Shown piece after piece: positions 46,701-56,089 of a stretch of DNA of 64,000 bases. The position numbers were made by a program, and so were the translations under genes. This DNA is from Stratiolaelaps scimitus. Lineage: Eukaryota > Arthropoda > Arachnida > Mesostigmata > Laelapidae. Position 1 is the first letter of the stretch. Each line of letters opens with the position of its first letter. The DNA is taken from contig JABWDB010000021.1 in assembly GCA_019614645.1 (NCBI GenBank), positions 1 through 64,000 on the forward strand, read 5' to 3'. The notes below the pieces were generated by a model. That model had not been told where the DNA came from and searched no databases. It was given only the letters and a program-made list of their open reading frames with translations.

Positions 46701-46850
46701 CGTATTGTCTATTAACTCTTATTAATTTTTGTTATCTGTGATTGCAGAATGATGGATTGTCTAACCGAAATGGATTTGTTAGACTTTGACCTCGACATTG
46801 ACCTCAGCGCTATTCAAGTATCCATCGCTGCTGAGGAAAATAATATGTAG
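30859..46850 (+). CDS. STAT: STAT transcription factor, multi-exon with alternative C-termini
   Basis: STAT proteins are phosphorylated by JAK-type kinases, dimerise through their SH2 domain and enter the nucleus to activate genes. Exons: 30859-30864 (ATG GAG), 35381-35596, 37406-37889, 38135-39423, 40632-40898 (TGA). All are GT-AG and in phase, giving 753 aa. The N-domain shows WERIQRLPERLHQEMQQVYG and IEVRRALSDWI. A coiled coil follows (about 130-330), then the DNA-binding part with RFPATVRLLVGGKLNVHM. The SH2 domain has GTFLLRFSDSE with Arg617, then PFTSRDFQIRSLADRI. The phosphotyrosine site is GYIRP (Tyr699). Length and layout are closest to STAT5 and the single insect STAT. A cryptic or alternative donor at 40895 (CA|GTGAGT) can join, in phase, to 42335-42689 or to 46748-46850. 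Introns 1 (4.5 kb) and 2 (1.8 kb) hold transposon relics. Confidence 0.92.
32518..32570 (-). repeat. SINE family A, 3' fragment
   Basis: The minus strand reads GCAGTACCGTGGACGTTAAA then GCTGAGAGCCAGCCCGAAAA, the 3' body of the SINE at 29824 and 51763. It lies in STAT intron 1. Confidence 0.75.
33360..33940 (+). mobile_element. LINE 3' end (RT C-terminus plus 3' UTR) in STAT intron 1
   Basis: The frame starts QNDALRAITGKTRRDSVADV and continues HSIHVALLAFKIHKGIVPTD, then YRLPSIWGSLPREIRSL, which is the usual C-terminal 'lq..alr.itg ... r.s...f...WN.LP..ir' of CR1/Jockey LINEs. The 3' UTR ends GCAGTTCCGTCAATAAAG and then an ATTGAATTGAATTGAAT microsatellite tail. The element is 5'-truncated. Its end is matched by SINE family B and by a fragment at 60815. 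Confidence 0.8.
34385..34460 (+). repeat. tRNA-like SINE head, possible third family
   Basis: GGGTTAGTGGTGAGCGTTTTC resembles a tRNA D-arm and A box, and GGCATCGAATTCTGCC a T-arm and B box at the proper spacing. No second clear copy was found, so it could be a tRNA pseudogene. Confidence 0.35.
35845..35952 (+). other. Exon-like open frame in STAT intron 2
   Basis: A frame of about 37 codons reads LKELLEDKFKRETVTRKYPP, then LTIEEIKIIAAK, and runs to a good donor (AGTAAGT). It has coding-like composition but no place in the known STAT order. It may be an alternative exon or transposon debris. Confidence 0.25.
36326..37292 (-). mobile_element. mariner-family transposon relic in STAT intron 2
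   Basis: The imperfect terminal inverted repeats are GGTTGGTGCATAAGTTTTGG at the left and, read from the right end, AGTCGGTGCATACGTTTTCA. TA lies outside both. The minus strand holds a degenerate transposase: HFRHQLSYIFRRGQ (start of the DNA-binding domain), GRLRTLLTEDGQQTNAEIAR, VTGDEK (first catalytic Asp region), MILLHHKARTYIA (second Asp lost, canonically HDNARPH), and LHPLYSPNFASTDYRSF (third-Asp region). It is dead by stops, frameshifts and the lost Asp. Confidence 0.8.
42335..42689 (+). CDS. Candidate alternative STAT exon, Gln-rich, with internal TGA
   Basis: A strong polypyrimidine tract (CT repeats at 42297-42328) ends in GAGCAG at 42334. From 42335 the frame is in phase with the STAT donor at 40894. 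It reads LYALSAAQNSAQPLKRLRDE and FCTMQQVSN, then TGA at 42426-42428. The same frame continues for 86 codons to TAA at 42687-42689 with a Gln/His/Asn-rich segment (TTQTQQHQQHLHRLQSNSS) and DIDAIEEQMEHQQ. Gln-rich segments are common in activation domains. A donor (CAG|GTGTCG) lies at 42645, but joining it to the exon at 46748 would give a different frame from the acidic one. It could be an alternative tail or an unrelated exon. Confidence 0.4.
43742..43773. repeat. (TA)n microsatellite
   Basis: Uninterrupted TA dinucleotides within the last STAT intron. The remainder of 42690-46740 shows no other recognised gene. Confidence 0.9.
46748..46850 (+). CDS. Candidate terminal STAT exon encoding an acidic activation tail
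   Basis: Acceptor TGATTGCAG ends at 46747. With the phase left by the donor at 40894 the exon reads MMDCLTEMDLLDFDLDIDLS and ends EENNM before TAG at 46848-46850, giving a 786-aa STAT. Asp, Leu and Phe dominate, as in acidic activation domains at STAT C-termini. An AATAAA at 47003-47008 follows. The in-phase acidic reading across a 5.8-kb intron is the support; transcript data are lacking. Confidence 0.6.
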
Positions 46851-47002
46851 GAAGTAAATCACACAGGTGTCACCTTAATCGGTTAATAATCGTACATTAG
46901 GGTAAATTTTGCATGATGTTCGCTGATACCAACTCGAACGTCAGTATATAGACAATTTGCTTCATCTCCAGAGTTTACAAGATACGGCCAATCGTATTAC
47001 AT

Positions 47003-47008
47003 AATAAA
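47003..47008 (+). promoter_or_regulatory. Polyadenylation signal AATAAA
   Basis: Lies 153 bp after the TAG of the candidate terminal STAT exon. Confidence 0.45.
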
Positions 47009-47009
47009 A

Positions 47010-49380
47010 TAATATATACAGTTAACCGCAGGAACATCTAATCTTGTTGCGGGTTGTGCATGTAGAATTGACAACATAATATTATAGTAAATGTGATAGC
47101 CTTCTACTCGAATGGAGCATTGGTCGAATGAATAGCGCTATTTCTTCACTTATGGACTACTGTTATCTACCGGCGCTGCAAGTTTATCGGATCCGACGTG
47201 CCAGGACTCAGACTATCTTAGTCCACCCGTCTACAGACCAACAGAGGACATTTATCCTGCTGAGTGAAACAATTCTAGCGGTAGGACTACGAACCGGGAC
47301 TGACACCATTGAGTGCTGGGACGGGATCGTAACCACAAGAGCCCTGTATGGACGGTGTATCTAACCATTTAGAATGAAGAAACACACAGGGTGCCTTCTA
47401 TTTGTTTAAAACGTTAAAACAAAGCCCTCTGTTCGCTTACGCAGTGAATACTAGTTACTTACGGCAGCACCGCAGTATGTTTTAAAAAAGCTACCTTGTT
47501 AGTCGTGATCTGTGCACCTAAATCAAATAATTGTGTGATTAAAAAACCCTATTGTGTGATTACGTGTCGAGATTTCATTTTTGGTGTAACCAAGACGGGG
47601 TAATCTTATGATTAAAGATAATGCGAATACCGTACATTTCTGTATTTTTTTCTGTAGTTTTCTCGACTGTTCGTACGGTCTCCAAGTTAAGCGGTGGGCA
47701 ATCGGGGAGATTAGCTGCTTTTTTTTAACAGGAACATAACCGAGAAGGCTTTGAGGGTGTTGAAAAAGTGATGCCCTTCGATCTTGACACAGGTGCACAA
47801 GTTCTCGTCGGCGCACTGTGAAACACTACGCTGTACTAAAAGCGGGCTATAATATAGAGCGCATGGCTTAAGATAAGTTTGACAAAATAACAAAATCTGG
47901 GCCCGCTTTTTGTGGGCGGAGTTAAAGATAAACGTTTCATGGTTCAGAACGTCGATGTGGGATCAGTGCACAGATTTAGGAGAAGTAGTGATCCAGCAGC
48001 AAAAATCACAGTGTTTCAACCTTCCATTCTTGTCTTCGCGACCTCTTATATGCGAACCGACCTATTACGCTTGTATCTAATTTAAAAACAATGCTGTAAC
48101 TTCGCTACAAATGTTTTCAGAGAGTCTACGTTACCCTATAAGTTCATCCTGTGCTAATATCACCATTCCTTTACCACTGCTCCACTGCTTCCACCTTCCC
48201 AATCACCCATTCGCGTTTCCCTATCCTTTAGACACTTTGAACCACTAAGAGCTATATATGGCATCTGCGAATGTGGATTATCATGGTTCAATAACCTTGC
48301 CTGGTATTCGATTGGAAAATTTCTAGGCGCTGACTTGAACTTGTATGCATGTGCGGACTAGTGATAAAATATGTGTGAAGTATATCAATATTTTCAAGGT
48401 TATTTGGGATAGTCGTGAAACATATAATTACCATAATATGCACTAAAACGCAATATCAATATTAATTTAGCAGGAATGAATATTGTACTCGTATTTCATG
48501 CTGTTGTCCTACGGGTGATGCAACCATACATTGCACCGTAGCAGTGCGTTGGGCTTGCCATTCCTTCATCCGCTGGTTTGGTTGCGGTGAACTTGCACCA
48601 TATGTGGAGATGCCGCACTCGGCGTCACCACCAGAAAACCGTACGTTTAGCGTTATAGTCCATGAAATATGTGACATAGAGATTGTTATACCAACCTGTT
48701 GTTGCTTGATAGTGAGAGAAAGCACTCTGCATTGCTGAATAGTGAGACAGGTTTTTACTAAATCTGTCAACGTACTAAAACAAAAAAAAGACAACAACTG
48801 TTTAAAAAAATGATTGATTTATCAAAATCCAAAGGCAGTGCAAAAATTCCAGATTATTAAAAAAAATTTCATTCTGAATAGCAGAAGACCATGCCATGGT
48901 CGAACTAATGAGTCCCGAGGCTCGGCAGGTTTTCTGTCTTGGCTGGCTGAACCACATCTACACTACATTATAGAAACAAGAATATTAAAGTACAATAGAT
49001 ATGAAAAAGGAACTATCTATAATCTTTTCAGATAAATCACTGTTATATCTTATAATAATAGTTTGCAGTGTTATTACTTGTTTGGGAACGGTTCGTATCT
49101 CGCAAGCAACGTTGAATGTCTGAAATAGAGCTGGGCAAAACAGCGGCACATTCGACCTGATGCGAGAGCGGTCCTCCCCAGCATAGTCGACGGAGAACAA
49201 AGTATTGTGCAATATTTTTAGAATGACGGGGTGCGACTGATTTAAATACACACTGCCCCCTCTTGAACTAGTTGTGGGGTGTATTTTTGTACACTGCGGC
49301 TCGTGGGTACAACTGATTCACCTGCATCACACCGGCCTAGAGATCGGCATTTTATTAATTTATAAACCACACTTAATTCT
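47010..49380. other. No recognised gene
   Basis: Several short open frames (for example 47128-47364 and 48462-48797) lack motifs, splice partners or matches to elements elsewhere in the window. Confidence 0.35.
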
Positions 49381-49384
49381 GTTT

Positions 49385-49585
49385 TTCAAGTTCTTCTTGA
49401 GCTTCTATTACAAGTGAATTGGATTTTAAGGAAATAACGTTAGAAATCTTAAAATTTTGCTTCTCTGCTTGGAGTTTGTGTCTATCTTTTATTTTCTGGA
49501 GTTCAACCTTCTCTATAACTGTCTAAAAGCAACTTCGCTTTTTGATCGCTGAGTTTCTCAAGTTCCACAGGCTCTTGAAATAGAT
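49385..49585 (-). pseudogene. Coiled-coil C-terminal fragment, frameshifted
   Basis: On the minus strand one frame reads EPVELEKLSDQKAKLLLDSY. After a shift the next reads VELQKIKDRHKLQAEKQNF and then IEAQEELEKQN before a stop. The heptad-like Leu/Lys/Glu pattern resembles the tail of Myb/SANT-like or other transposon-related DNA-binding proteins, but the family cannot be fixed. Confidence 0.35.
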
Positions 49586-49589
49586 GCCG

Positions 49590-51760
49590 GTTGGTATCTT
49601 AGATTACTTTTCAATACTGACAATCGTTTATTACGGTGAACTTAGATGTACGTTGGTTCAAATATGTTGAACTACCTATAGAAAAGGTAGACGGGATTCT
49701 CGCTGTTAAAGAGCATGACATACAATTTCCTTAATAATGATAAAATTGTCGACTTATATTTTAGAAAAGTGCACCGTTTCGCTTCGGAATCAAAAACAAC
49801 TCTCGCAAATATTTTTGTCATACTCCTATTCCATGAAAAACGGAATTAGAGTTGACATTTGCTTTAAGTGGAAATTAAAATACCGCTTAACATCGTCTGC
49901 CTATTCACTCAGATTTTAATCCATACCTTTAATTCCATGGCAGGAATAGGTTGATATTTATATATGCTCGTTAAAAACCAACCATTTGAAAGAAAAACAA
50001 ATAATGTAGTTTTATATGATTGTCATTAGTTCAACTAAAGATCAGAAAATTGCGAGTTCTATTAAATTGAATTTATTCTGCATCATACTTTCAGCTTCTC
50101 GTTGGACACGCCTTAGCACGGTGGTTAAAGTTCCACGACACTCATTTTTTTAACTCACTTTATAGTTCTGTACTTGCACATATATGGTGTGATTTGATGT
50201 ATCCGTATCAGATATATAATTACAAACGATATGATGGGTAAATTGATTGTAATCAGATGCTCCTTGGTCCTAGCCATGCACTTTAACTTGGCAGCTCGAG
50301 GCGAAACTCGTGGATTTCTTAATGGAGTTATAATTCCGTTTTTTCAAACTTGCTTACTTAATTCGGAATATTCATGCATGTTTTGTAAAAATCAAATATT
50401 GTGAGGCGGTGCACTTACTATTTTTCGTTTAAGCCATTGACTGAATGTTAACATACGTTTTTTGGATCTTTCACGGCTTCTTTCTTCCAATTCCGACTGG
50501 CGAACACAATACTATATATAAACCACCGGCTTGTTGAAGTTACGTAGAAGTGAGCTTCTATTTTTTTTTCGATTATATCGTCTAAACTTGTTGCAATGTG
50601 AGATTTAGGATGATGAAGCAAAATACTTGATAGTTTCCGTCAATTTGCTGGCGGGTTCTTAAAGATACGATTTGATATTTGCCAGTTACCCTCCTACCAA
50701 AAATACAGATTCGCCTTGGCTTACGAAGTACCGGAGATCTGGCAAAAACTATGAAGCACATTTTTCGCATACTTTAACATGATTCAGTGAAACCCAATTT
50801 AGGAAGTTGCGGTTGCAAGGAACACTTTGCACGTACATGGTCATGCTGCGGCAAATTTATGACTTCGCTTGTAGAAATTTACAGTGTAGCGTTCACGTTA
50901 CTTGTTTATATGCACGCCCGTTGATCGACTAAGTATCTGGTAAAATTAAAAAGACTCAGACGAAACCAAGGGCTGCTAATGGAGTCTTGTTGACGAAGCC
51001 AATCTCATGTACAGTTAGTTCCAATAATATCATAGAGGGAACCCAGTTTAGAGAATGAACAAACGTTCGCATTAAAAAAGGCATGTTACCCAGCGGAGAG
51101 AACGACACATAACCCCCATTCCCTCTGACTCCAAGCTACATCAACCGACAATAGACGTAAGAATAACCCAGCTAACACTATGATGATATGTATACCTCAA
51201 AAATGTGTCTTTAGGAAAATAAAGATATAGACATCAAAATACATGTTGTTACTATTCGAACTATGTATATCGCTAAATACCTAGTTCATTTAGATATTAG
51301 AGTTAATCTAAACCGGTCATCTAACTATTAAATTACTTAAACTGCTACTATATGTCGAACTAATAAACTCAGCTATTGTCTCAGGTGCTATACGATGGTG
51401 CCATCATGCCAACACAGTTAGGGTCTCAGAAGCGTCATAATCGTGGAATGAGAGGACAATAAGGGATAACGTATGTACTAGTTCTGCCTAAAAGTACAGA
51501 CACGTTGCTAGCTACTTTAAGAACTTTAATACGATTGAAACGGCCTTTTTTGGGAGGAGGAAATTTTCTTTAAAGGCACGGGCACCACCAGAGACATTTC
51601 AATCTGCGTAAAAGTAGGCCGATCCAGTACAGCCCGATTCGCGGCCTTACACTTGTCAATGTGTTCATTCTACTACCTGTCATTTACAACTTTGTCTCAA
51701 CGCTCTCAGTCTCGGCTCTATTCATTCACATGCTGAGTGTACAATAAGTTATGTATAGGA
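49590..51760. other. No recognised gene
   Basis: AT-rich DNA without recognisable coding or repeat structure. The short minus-strand frame at 50582-50770 is unsupported. Confidence 0.35.
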
Positions 51761-51762
51761 TG

Positions 51763-51934
51763 CGAGCCCAGTCGTGGTGCGTTCGTGTGTGTCTTACAGT
51801 CGGGTGAGGCACGTTGGTGCACGGGTTCGATGACCACCGTCGCACATTTGCATTTAAAGGTATCCGTTATATGAAGCAATGCCGAAAGCAGTAGCGTGGA
51901 CGTTAAAGGTTGGCTGAGCGTCAGCCCGGAAAAT
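51763..51934 (+). repeat. tRNA-derived SINE, family A, copy 2
   Basis: GAGCCCAGTCGTGGTGCGTTCG heads the copy. GGGTTCGATGACC stands at the B box, and the body reads ATATGAAGCAATGCCGAAAG, CAGTAGCGTGGACGTTAAAG and GGCTGAGCGTCAGCCCGG. It aligns along its length with 29824-29998 and 62065-62237. Confidence 0.85.
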
Positions 51935-52185
51935 TCTCTTTAGGATGGGGACGGAAACAGGGGTCCCAGAGAATGCACAGATTAGAAGCAGATGGCCAAC
52001 CAAAAGACTCAACCGCGAGAGCAGGTGAGCTAAGTTCAGAAAGGGCTGCAACTAGCTGCGCAATCCTGACTTGAGGGATATTATGGGCCTCCTCAAAAAC
52101 GTTTGTGAAAGTGCGGTACCAAAGTCACGACCTTGAATGGGTACCCGCCGGAGTCCGATGTACTGATGTAACTCCACGATTGTAG

Positions 52186-53250
52186 AAGCAAGAATGAACT
52201 GCATCAGCTCCAGAAAGACTCAAAGAATACTAGAGCAAGGATTCAAAGAAGCCATACGACGCACCCTAGACGATGTGCTCCTGGACTGTGAAGGCGCGGC
52301 CCTCGCAGTTCAACAGGCCTTCGATGCATACAAAGCTACCAGCAAGCAGCTCCGAGCCCACATCAAGGGGAGTCAAGAGCGGAAATGGCGCGAATATATC
52401 GAGAGGGAGGTATGAAGCTTTGGCCATCAGAGGTTGGTTATGGAGAAGATCAGGTCTTATACGGGAGACGGTTGCTCTGCTCTTCCCTGCTCACCGCCAA
52501 GAGAGGAGGATGCCGGAGACAGATGCCGAGTTGCCGGAGGTGACGGAGGAACAGGTTGTCGGAGGAACGGCTGGAGGGATTGCAACCGGCAAGGCGCCAG
52601 GGCTGGACGGAGTCCCATCGGAAGCGGTACGAGCTTTGCTGACGGAGAGGCCAGGCCCAGAATGATGATGGAGCTAGAAGGCAAGGAAGCCTTGCAGTAC
52701 TGTTTTAGGAAGGGTCGGTCAACGCGTTCTGTCCTAAGACGCGTACACGAGATAGCACAGGCAGAACGGCGCAAGACTCATAGTTGGAACTCAAAATGCC
52801 GGAGGGAGTCAACACCATTGCCTATGCTGATGACCTGGTACTGGTAGTTACAGCACAAAGCGAAGGGGAAATTGAAAGCAAGACAAGCATTGCTCTTGAC
52901 CGGATCTCTCGTAAGATAAATGGAAACTACGTAGATCTTGCCCCGGAAAAATCAATGGTCTCGCAAAGCTTATAGAACGAGTAGGCGGAGTGGGCGAAAA
53001 CAAGCAACGACTGCTCAAAAATGTCTCAAAGCCTATCGTTCATGTATGCCGCACCCATCTGGACAAAGATGGGCCTCCACGGAGAACGCACTCAGAAGTC
53101 ATTGAGAGCTCCCAACGACAGCTTGCAATTCGCATTTGTCGGGGTACAGAACAATCTCAACTGAGGCCATCGTGCAAGCACCACAATTCATGCGACCATG
53201 TCGGCGATCGGCGTGAGCGAGGCGGCGTAACAAATGTCAACCAAACTGTG
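52186..53250 (+). pseudogene. R1-type LINE ORF2 fragment
   Basis: A linker region (LAVQQAFDAYKATSKQLRAH) leads into PEVTEEQVVGGTAGGIATGK and APGLDGVPSEAVRA, the R1 'l..kaPGpDGip.evl' RT motif. After a frame change LQYCFRKGRSTRSVLRRVHE, then GVNTIAYADDLVLVVTA with the catalytic YADD (about 52810-52860), and ISRKINGNYVDLAPEKS follow. The C-terminal part reads RVGGVGENKQRLLKNVSK and SQRQLAIRICRG. Deletions remove much of the RT fingers. GC content is well above the neighbourhood, and the GC-rich DNA continuing to about 53400 may be its remainder. Confidence 0.8.
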
Positions 53251-53749
53251 AACACTGGGGAGGCCCAGGCTTCCTTAGTGGACAGGCAGGGTAGCCTGCA
53301 CCATACCCTCAGAGCTGTGGGGGCTAAAGCCTCGGTGCTGGTCAGGCTAGTCATAATCAAGTGCCGCAGAGAAGGAGGGTAAAAGGACGAAAGCCTCTAG
53401 TGACCCCCAGCAAGGGCAGTCAAGGGCCTCCAGAGGGTCTGTAGCAGAGTTGGAGATGTCACCCTCGGAAAGTTTTTGCTAAGCGATGCGCGCGGTAGCC
53501 TGGCCCGTGTCCGTGTTGGTGTGAGACAAGCGGTACTCCAAGCGCCAGGTTCTTCCAAACCAGCCGATCCATACTTAGTACAAACGAACCAATATTCCAG
53601 GGGGATGCTTAGAGTTTTCTTGCCTGAGGATGTTGGAGGACAGCACATTTTTCAATCTATTATTTATGTAACAGATCAATTGGCCACTCGAAGAATTTGC
53701 CATTTTGTATATCGATTCACGTATACAATTTCACATAAGCCAATATATA

Positions 53750-54085
53750 TTTTTACAATATACAATATACAATTTTACAAAATACAATATACAATTTTAC
53801 AAAATACAATATACAATTTTACAAAATACAATATACAATTTTACAAAATACAATACACAATATACAATTTTACAAAATACAATACACAATATACAATTTT
53901 ACAAAATACAATACACAATATACAATTTTACAATATACAATATACAATTTTACAAAATACAATATACAATTTTACAAAATACAAAATACAATATACAATA
54001 TACAATTTTACAAAATACAATGTACAATTTTACAAAATACAATATACAATTTTACAATTTTACAATATACAATATATGATTTTAC
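53750..54085. repeat. Minisatellite, about 22-bp units
   Basis: Units of AATATACAATTTTACAAAAT repeat about 15 times with length variants that insert extra ACAATATAC or ACAATACAC. Long open frames across it are artefacts of the repeat. Confidence 0.95.
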
Positions 54086-54089
54086 AATA

Positions 54090-54990
54090 TATACACCAAG
54101 GCACTCAATATAGGTATTCGAGTGTAATCGGAGCTTGTACAAGCTGATTGGGACTACTGACCACTCACTCTAACCCGGATTGAAGATTCGCGCCCGTAGA
54201 AAGTCGGTGATTAATTTTACTACACGGTCGCTGGTGCCAATCAAGGGAGCACTCACAGAAGCTGATGTAACGCACATGTTCAAAATCTTACTTAAAATAT
54301 ACGAACACAGCATCAAAGCAGTTGAACTCGTCAATGTCTGTAAGTAGCACATTCGAATTGCGTCTTATTAGCGTAGTGTCTTGCTGCGTCGTGGACTGTA
54401 GGCAATGTAATGATCAGATGTCAAACAGGGCTTGTTTATCCTTTCATAACTGTTCCGAAATTTTAACTGGACTAATATCTACATTATCTACGGCGTGTTG
54501 GATAGGACCTCCCGTTGGCTTGAAAGACTCTCTCAATATTTGCTCGTCGGTAGCTGTGGGGGCGCGATAGTCATAGCAACCACGATTAGCAATCGCCGCC
54601 TCGATCCCAGGCATTTATGTGGCTGGAATACGATAAAGAACGAGAGCAAGTAAGAGTAAGCCAGGGTATGCCATGAAATAAAATTAGCAAATCTATGCTC
54701 CATTAGTAAAGGCTATTTTTAGAAACGTCGCACTGAAGCACCTTTCGGCTACTCTCTACATCGTCTGGATGTCTTTTTGAAGATGAAGACATCATATTGA
54801 AGAGCAATACAACTCATTTGATTACTACAAATACTACAACATTACAATTATTTGATTAGAACGGTAACATTAATTTCGGTATAATTCTAACAAAACATGG
54901 ATCATATTTTTATTTTTCAAGAGGAGTTGAATTAATTGGTAGAAAAATATATTAAAGTTAAGTCTGGCATTGACATCTTAAAGGGCTCAA
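54090..54990. other. No recognised gene
   Basis: Only short frames. CCTCGATCCCAGGCA near 54600 faintly resembles a tRNA T-arm, too weak to call. Confidence 0.3.
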
Positions 54991-54999
54991 CACAGGTAT

Positions 55000-55200
55000 C
55001 ACAGCACCACCAAGTGTGTAGCTGGCATCTGAGTGTCATATTTCGGGACAGAGATTAACATGTATTTCTCTATTCTATTTGTATTAAGTTGATGCACAAA
55101 TCCGTGACAGTCCGTTCTCGTTGTATTTCTGCTTCTACCTGTGTCAAGCATATCGACTGTAGTATATAAAATCGAAACTGACTTTCGTGCTGACATTTTA
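55000..55200 (-). pseudogene. Possible LINE RT fragment, downstream half
   Basis: The minus-strand frame contains RIEKYMLISVPKYDTQM, closely resembling CCKNDMLISIPKYAVLC in the LINE at 8478-10146, just after the YADD box. It may be the continuation of the LINE piece at 55868-56022, separated by a mariner insertion. Confidence 0.45.
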
Positions 55201-55249
55201 AGATTATCATCATCGAGATCCGTGACGAGGTTTAAGCATATTTTGAACT

Positions 55250-55855
55250 GGGAAGAAAAAAACGTGTTTTTTCAACGCAGTCGCTTGTTTATTTCCGAGG
55301 TGGCAAAGAACTGGTCACAAACTCACAAAAAGATAGGCGACGTGTAGGAAGAGAGTACCGTAGGTGGAAGGTGTGTGTCGAAAGTGGTTTGCGACATTTC
55401 GTTGTGGAGATTTGAATTTCGAAGATCGCTCCGGTCGGCCACTCACTACTGATACTGATCAAATCCACCACACGAAACGATTGATTAGACCAGGTACTGT
55501 TCACAATTGGCCAAATTAAAGCGAGCAATTGATTAGAAGGAGCCCGCAATGGCGATTAGAAAAGACGTTGTGTTACAGCAGGACAACGGTGGACCACACT
55601 TTTCTCGGATGACCCGGCAAAAATCATCGCGGCTTGTGTGGGATGTTTTGGTGCACTCACCGTAGAACCTGGATCCGGCGCCATCAGATTATCACTTGTT
55701 TCACACGTTACAGAAACATTTTAATAATCAAACCTTCCTTTCTCTGGACATACTCAAATACAACTTTTTTTTGCCTATGGATCTCAGGATTTCTACGTAA
55801 GGGGTATAATGAACCAATATGGCAGAAAGTTATAAAATACAACGTATACATCACT
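55250..55855 (+). pseudogene. mariner transposase relic
   Basis: Broken frames in mariner order: VAKNWSQTHKKIGDV, then FRCGDLNFEDRSGRPLTTDT (DNA-binding to linker), DVVLQQDNGGPHFSRMTRQK (second catalytic Asp block, near 55565-55625), APSDYHLFHTLQ (third-Asp block, near 55677-55715), and EPIWQKVIKYNVYI (C-terminus). The core between the first two blocks is deleted. Inverted ends were not found. Confidence 0.75.
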
Positions 55856-55867
55856 GCAATGGGAATA

Positions 55868-56022
55868 AGCCTATCTCTCAAGTTTGATGAGACGTGCATT
55901 TTTAGGTCATCCGCAAACAACTTATGGACCACGATGCTTGGCGGAACTTTGAAGCCACCGAGCGCTAATTTCCGTAAAAGCTTCTTGTTATTTACTCTAT
56001 CGAACGCAATTGTTATTCTCAT
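55868..56022 (-). pseudogene. LINE RT fragment, upstream half
   Basis: The frame reads TIAFDRVNNKKLLRKLALGG, an RT block, and then directly KLFADDLKMH, a variant of the catalytic YADD box. The segment normally between them is deleted. The mariner relic abuts at 55855. Confidence 0.6.
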
Positions 56023-56089
56023 TCACAGCAATGACCCTGTAATTGTCGTCGTTCTATTTTCCTTTATTGTAATGACGAGGTGACACTAT

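Noticed and set aside
53750..54085. CRISPR array or long repetitive protein gene
   Set aside because: Units are contiguous with no unique spacers, and the open frames exist only because the AT-rich unit lacks stops.
54999..55196. Independent small gene
   Set aside because: Its only recognisable block (MLISVPKY) matches a LINE RT segment at 8940.
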